NCBI GenBank assembly: GCA_022385755.1
Contig: MU278368.1
Span: forward strand, 17,199 to 81,198
Source of the DNA: Trametopsis cervina
Taxonomy: Eukaryota > Basidiomycota > Agaricomycetes > Polyporales > Irpicaceae
DNA length: 64,000 bases
Reading direction: 5' to 3'
In this document: piece after piece, positions 59,839-64,000 of the stretch
How the letters are laid out: every line of letters starts with the position of its first letter
Numbering within the stretch: the first letter of the stretch is position 1
Position numbers and translations under genes: made by a program
Notes under the pieces: generated by a model
Database searches by the model: none
What the model saw: the letters and a program-made list of their open reading frames with translations, nothing else
Told to the model about the DNA's origin: nothing

Positions 59839-60541
59839 ATGCATGCAACTATGCTTGATCTCAGCTCTACCAGCAGCAATCCGCTCAATACCGATCTAAA
59901 GCTCGAAACGCAGCCGCTGTATCGGATCGAGACTGAACATAACTTCTTCACCCCAGACATAACTACTATCTCCAAGATACAACCAGAGCAAAGGCCGAAC
60001 ATCGTCACTATTGCCGAAATCCAGTGGAGCTCCTGGGGAGGAAATTATGTCACGTTCAAAGGGAGGAGTATGCATGTAGACGACTACCTGCGGAAGAAGG
60101 GGGTATTCTCGGGGTACGTTCCAATCTTCCTGGACATCTGTGCACATAGGTTGATGTCTTATGCGCAGCTCACGGGTATTTACGGTGGCAAGTGGACGGA
60201 CGTACAGTTGGAAAGAGAACGTCGTGAGTTCCTCTTTCCTTGAAACCCCTTCTGGAACTTTACACATTCTTTCGTGGCAGATGACGAACGTCCCTGGCAA
60301 ACAGGTGGTTGCGCGCTGGCACCATAAATCTGTTGGAATCAGAGGACCGGCGCACTCGGCTTACCTCAACGTTGCGCTGGACGCCGTCGATGATCTGGAC
60401 GAAATTGTCATGACTATGGTGTGCATGCAGAGAATGATACAGGAGCGAGCACGGAGGAGCCGTAGCCAGCATTCCTCCTTGTTAACATCTCAGGCGGGAT
60501 CCCAGGCAACTACGCAGGCAGCTATTCGATCGTCCTTTTGA
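59839..60541 (+). CDS. DUF6593-type protein, copy 3
   Basis: Three exons (59839-60113, 60169-60220, 60281-60541) give 195 residues with closed phases. Exon 1 has NPLNTDLKLETQPLYRIETE, TTISKIQPEQ, VTIAEIQWSSWGGNYVTFKG and HVDDYLRKKGVFSG. The middle exon has SRVFTVASGRTYSWKEN. The last has VVARWHHKSVGIRGPAHSAY, LDEIVMTMVCMQRM and a Gln/Ser-rich tail. It is the most divergent of the three copies and in the opposite orientation to copies 1 and 2. It lies beyond the Gal80-like right copy, so it mirrors the left block only approximately. Function unknown. Confidence 0.7.
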
Positions 60542-60886
60542 CCTTTGGAGACTATTCCTGGATGATATGATACCAAATGGTTATCGCCCGCCTAATATCA
60601 TAAACAGACGCTACACGGATTCACAGCAAGTAGATAGAGCATTCACCAGGGTGGCATCGGGCATTGCTATGGTGGTGAGCTTGAAATTATACTAGCGACA
60701 ACGTCATCATATACTTGTCCTTCAAGAAGGAGAGCTTGATGAACGGACTTTACGGCTCCTAGTTGCACTCACCGTGCAAAGTGGAGGCCCTGTCTGCGGT
60801 GTCTGAGATCTACTGACGTTGAGCTGTAGCTTAATTCGCAAACCATCGCCAGAGAGGTACTGCGTACTCGCTGCAGGTGCGTTTAT
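60542..60886. other. Intergenic, nothing recognised
   Basis: The 3' region of DUF6593-type copy 3. No feature was seen. Confidence 0.5.
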
Positions 60887-61026
60887 GCTTATTGAGATTG
60901 ATTCGATTTGCTGTAAATCCGTCCCGATATGGTTTTCATTGTTGACTGACGGCTACGCTTGTTGAGATTGACTCGATTTGATGTAAATCCGTCCCGATAT
61001 GGTCTTCATTGTTGACTGACGGCTGC
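60887..61026. repeat. Two-copy tandem repeat, 70-bp unit
   Basis: Two adjacent units, 60887-60956 and 60957-61026, each contain TTGAGATTGA, then TGTAAATCCGTCCCGATATG and TTCATTGTTGACTGACGGCT. They differ at only a few bases, so the duplication is recent. No coding frame runs through them. Confidence 0.85.
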
Positions 61027-61276
61027 GCGTGAGTAGCAAGAAATTAAGACGTGTGCGGCATTGCCGGTCCTGGAGACAGCATCCACGAGGTGCTGCTCAC
61101 ACATAGCAGTCACGAGGGCACAGCAGAACACGATAGTATAACAGAGAATTGGATAGACTCTTTGAGGGCGTACTTCGTAGAATGAACGTGATTCAAAGCG
61201 TGAGAACAGCAGTAACGGGCGAGAGCGACTGATGACGGAGGGATCCGGTCTAATGGTACAGTGTATGATGTCCAGA

Positions 61277-62323
61277 TCAAGGTAAGCTGACAGTTATATA
61301 CGCGTCATGTCCGGCGGTGGTTCTGCTAGCACGGAGGAGAATAGCGAGAGAATTCCTCCTGCAGATGCAATTGGCGCGGGAGAGACTCGGAGCGGACCGC
61401 GTTGCAAGAGATGCCACCCAAATTGACCTGGACACAAATATCTCAGAGAATGACAGCAAAGAGTTGTAGGGGCATGTGCTTACTCTAATCTCGTAATCTG
61501 CTTCCTGGGCTTCTGCTTATTGGGAAGGCTGAGCAACATAGGTATATGGTGTCGCAGTGGGCATCGCGATTCTGTCGACCTGCATAAAATATCGACATCC
61601 GCAACCATTAACTATTGAAGCTAGAAATAAGTGTGCGAGGAACTCACTGTAGGTGCGGTGTCTACATCCTGAGACTCGGGGCCTATGGGCGAAAGGCTTA
61701 CAGGTACATCTGTAACAGAATGCATGCCGTAGTTTCGAGATCGCAAGAGCAAAATTATGAGGTCCTGGTGGTAAAACCACCTCAGCCACGTCGGACAGGT
61801 ATCCGCAGCTAGCCCAAGCGAGAACATGCTATCGCAAAGCTCGTGAGTGTATATCTCGCGAGGGCGTAATATCAAAGACCTACATCATAGGTACACCGAG
61901 GGTTAGTATGATGTCCAGGGTCGAGGAGATGAGTGCCTGATTACGGTAGGAAGCGACGGCCTTCCATACTGCAAGCGAGAAGAGGAGAGTGAGGTTGAGG
62001 AGACGGTATGGCGTGAGCTTGAATAAGGCCCCAGATAGACTACGCTCCGATCGCGCTAACTGGGGGGATCTGTGAGTTGCCAGACTTGCGGATCCTCCTT
62101 CGATGTCTTCTGCGGCTTGAAGCCTGCGATGAGAAGAAAAGCACATGTTGTTTGTTGCGATGAGCCATGGAGGGATGGACGAGTTCTTATATCTCATATT
62201 TACCACCAGCGAGCACAACTCTGTATATGTCTTGCTCGATCCTAGATTAGATCGGGGCTCCATGTATATACGGACCAGTGCATGCAGTGCTGCTGGTGGG
62301 CGCTTTTCCGGCTTGGAGCTCAA
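61277..62323 (-). pseudogene. Basidiomycota-type membrane protein gene, copy A, interrupted
   Basis: On the minus strand an exon ends with LFKLTPYRLLNLTLLFSLAV, then WKAVASYRNQALISSTLDII, a membrane segment of a family that I recall from Agaricomycetes. After splicing comes WLRWFYHQDLIILLLRSR, then a region ending in DVDTAPT (GTGAGT donor near 61648), then an exon MPTATPYTYVAQPSQ that stops at TAA 61519-61517. Copy B has CAG-CCG-ACA at that point and continues EAQEADYEIR. The same downstream codons survive in copy A after the stop (EAQEADYEIR, GTAAGC donor), followed by a basic tail exon (LATRSAPSLSRANCICRRN). The stop therefore looks like a lesion. The 5' end is uncertain. Confidence 0.45.
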
Positions 62324-63389
62324 CGTTAGGGTTTAACCCTGTCCAAAATGTCGTTGTGACCGGCGCAATCGGCGCTCAACGGTCGAAATGGTCGAATGGT
62401 GTGACCGTGGGAACTTGGATGCTCGAAGATATGTTCCTATATATCCGCATGTGATGTACTGTCATTGTGTATGGACCCATAGGGTCCATACACAGTAACG
62501 AAGACGGCCACATCCACTCGTGCCTGAGAGGTTGATCGAGCACACCCTGCATATTCAGCGAATCATAAACAAAGACTTACACCACAGCGATGGCAAGGTG
62601 AACGACGAGCACTGCCCGCCGCGCCGATGATGTGGGATAATAATAGGCGCGCAGTGGGCCCGCAATGGGCATACACAAGGTTGGCCCGCGCAGACAATGA
62701 GGATGGGCACATGGTGAGCGACGAACAGAATAGGCGTGGTGCACGCTAAAGCTTGGCATGGGTAGCACTTACTTACGGGTTGATCAACTGCATGCCATTC
62801 GCTCAAGGCGAGACACTGACTTTATGCAGCCTGCTCATGTCTCTGCTCTCGAGCCTGTTCAGGAGCAGCTCCCACTATCTGTCGTAGAGGGTATCGCAAA
62901 GAGTGAAGGTACACGATGGGAACAATCCGACACGCGTCGCAAAAGGGCGGGCTGATGCGCTGATACAGTACCCGATATGGATGTGGCTGGGCCGCCGAAC
63001 GCAGCAGTGTTGTGCGGTATTGTGCTGCGCACACTTCCGCACGCACAAATATGCAATGCATTTGGAATCACGTTCTTTCTGGAGGTGCAGTGAGCATTAC
63101 ATAAATAAGGATTAAAGAGTTGACCACAGGTCGCACAAGAGTAGTGCTGCAATAAGAAACTTATATGTGCCCGACAGACGCCATGCCCATACGGAGTGAT
63201 TGCGAGTTCATGGGAGAATGCTTCGACCCACGAGTATCATTCAAATGAGTGCAACAGGCTACAAGTAGAGACTCTATCGATACAGCATGAGCGTAGCGAC
63301 GACGACCAAGGCTGATAAGGGGCCTTTGTGTGACGGGTATAGGATTCATGATGGGTTGGCCGAGGAAGGTGAATGACTGTCTGTCATAT
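62324..63389. other. 1.1 kb between the two decaying copies
   Basis: This contains the perfect hairpin at 62466-62494 and a single head-to-head TTAGGGTTTAACCC at about 62329-62340. No gene was recognised. Confidence 0.45.
62466..62494. repeat. Perfect 13-bp inverted repeat, 3-nt loop
   Basis: TGTGTATGGACCC, then ATA, then GGGTCCATACACA. The arms are perfectly complementary, and the spacer is 3 nt. It could form a cruciform or RNA hairpin, or be a terminal remnant of a small element. No poly-T follows it. Confidence 0.8.
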
Positions 63390-63909
63390 CTGTCAATGGT
63401 GCTGCTGCCACGGAGGAGAATAAGGAGGAAATTCCTCCTGAAAATGCAACTGGTGCGGGCGAGACTCGAAGCGGACCACGTTGCAAGAGAGAATGGCGAC
63501 CCAAGTTGACCTGAACACAAAGATCTCAGGGTATAACAGCAGATACTAGTAGGGACCAGTGCTTACTCTAATCTCGTAGTCTGCTTCTTGGGCTTCTGTC
63601 GGCTGGAAAGGCTGAGGTACACGATGAGCGTGTGTCGTCGCTGTGGACGTCGCGAATCCGTCGCGCTGCTTTAAATTCCAGACACAGCTGCCCATTATTG
63701 TGACTAGGAACACGTGTGTGAGGAACTCACTATAGGCGTAGCGTCTGCGTCCGCTGAATTATGGCCCATTGGCAGAAGGCTTGCCGGTGCATCTACAGCA
63801 GAATGTTCGCCGCGGCTTCGGGATCGCAGAAGCAAAGCTATAAGATCCCTCCGGTAAAACCACCTCAACCACAATCATCAGCGAAATAACAAAAACGTGG
63901 TATAATGTG
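63390..63909 (-). pseudogene. Copy B of the same family, partial and frameshifted
   Basis: This aligns with copy A at 61290-61810 in the same orientation. Exons seen: WLRWFYRRDLIALLLRSR with SAVDAPASLLPMGHNSADAD; RDGFATSTATTHAHRVPQPF with EAQEADYEIR; and a basic tail (SLATWSASSLARTSCIFRRN). A GTGAGT donor and a GTAAGC donor sit at the same places as in copy A. Around 63500, copy B has four extra bases against copy A, so the conserved basic tail is out of frame with the preceding exon start. The membrane-segment exon found upstream in copy A was not found before the window ends at 64000. It may be a fragment, or the rest may lie outside. Confidence 0.4.
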
Positions 63910-64000
63910 GACAAGCGCGCTGGGAGTTGGCGGGATAAATCATTGTGGGAAAGTATGCCAACGCGCTGCAACGACGATTGATTTTGGCACCGGGTTTATC

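Noticed and set aside
62320..62345. TTAGGGTTTAACCC as a telomere-fusion scar
   Set aside because: Only one repeat unit on each side; too short to separate from chance.
1..64000. tRNA, rRNA or CRISPR arrays
   Set aside because: No cloverleaf with a GGTTCGANNCC T-arm, no rRNA-like stretch and no regularly spaced repeats were found by eye.

Overview
The window is nuclear DNA of a filamentous basidiomycete, most likely an Agaricomycete. The evidence is a dense set of short (about 45-70 nt) GT-AG spliceosomal introns and protein families that I know mainly from this group: a DUF6533-type membrane protein, DUF6593-type proteins, Gal80-like Gfo/Idh/MocA proteins, RING/coiled-coil proteins and a GPI-anchored Kre9/KNH protein. 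Gene models were built by hand, by reading exons in phase. Where exon lengths are given, the phases close exactly unless stated.

Layout. 0-9 kb: a small Agaricomycete-specific gene, a protein disulfide isomerase ending in KDEL, an uncharacterised gene and a GPI-anchored Ser/Thr-rich wall protein. 8.3-11.2 kb: a divergent pair, RNase H2 subunit C and a HIRIP3-like histone-chaperone candidate, sharing a promoter with two copies of the palindrome GACGCGTC. 11.3-15.9 kb: an intron-rich GH35 beta-galactosidase. 16.5-29.5 kb: ESCRT-II Vps25, two divergent RING/coiled-coil genes, an F-box/LRR-like gene with an in-frame stop, a nitronate monooxygenase, a poor 2.4 kb stretch and a third RING/coiled-coil gene. 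29.7-37.2 kb (left accessory block): a Gal80-like gene, two DUF6593-type genes and a small Cys-rich gene. 38-53.7 kb (core block): FMP52, a zinc-finger/RGG protein, a coiled-coil protein, cardiolipin synthase, a large PACT-type spindle-pole-body protein and a DUF6533 membrane protein. 54.4-60.5 kb (right accessory block): inverted second copies of the Cys-rich, Gal80-like and DUF6593 genes. 60.5-64 kb: a 70-bp tandem repeat, two decaying copies of a Basidiomycota-type gene and a perfect hairpin.

The most notable structure is the pair of accessory blocks. They are inverted duplicates whose gene order has been shuffled, and they enclose about 20 kb of housekeeping genes. The duplicated genes keep their exon phases, so the coding parts look selected. 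A tiny two-exon gene for an 81-residue Cys-rich protein is preserved in both arms and has no function I can name. No rRNA, tRNA, CRISPR or complete transposon was recognised.
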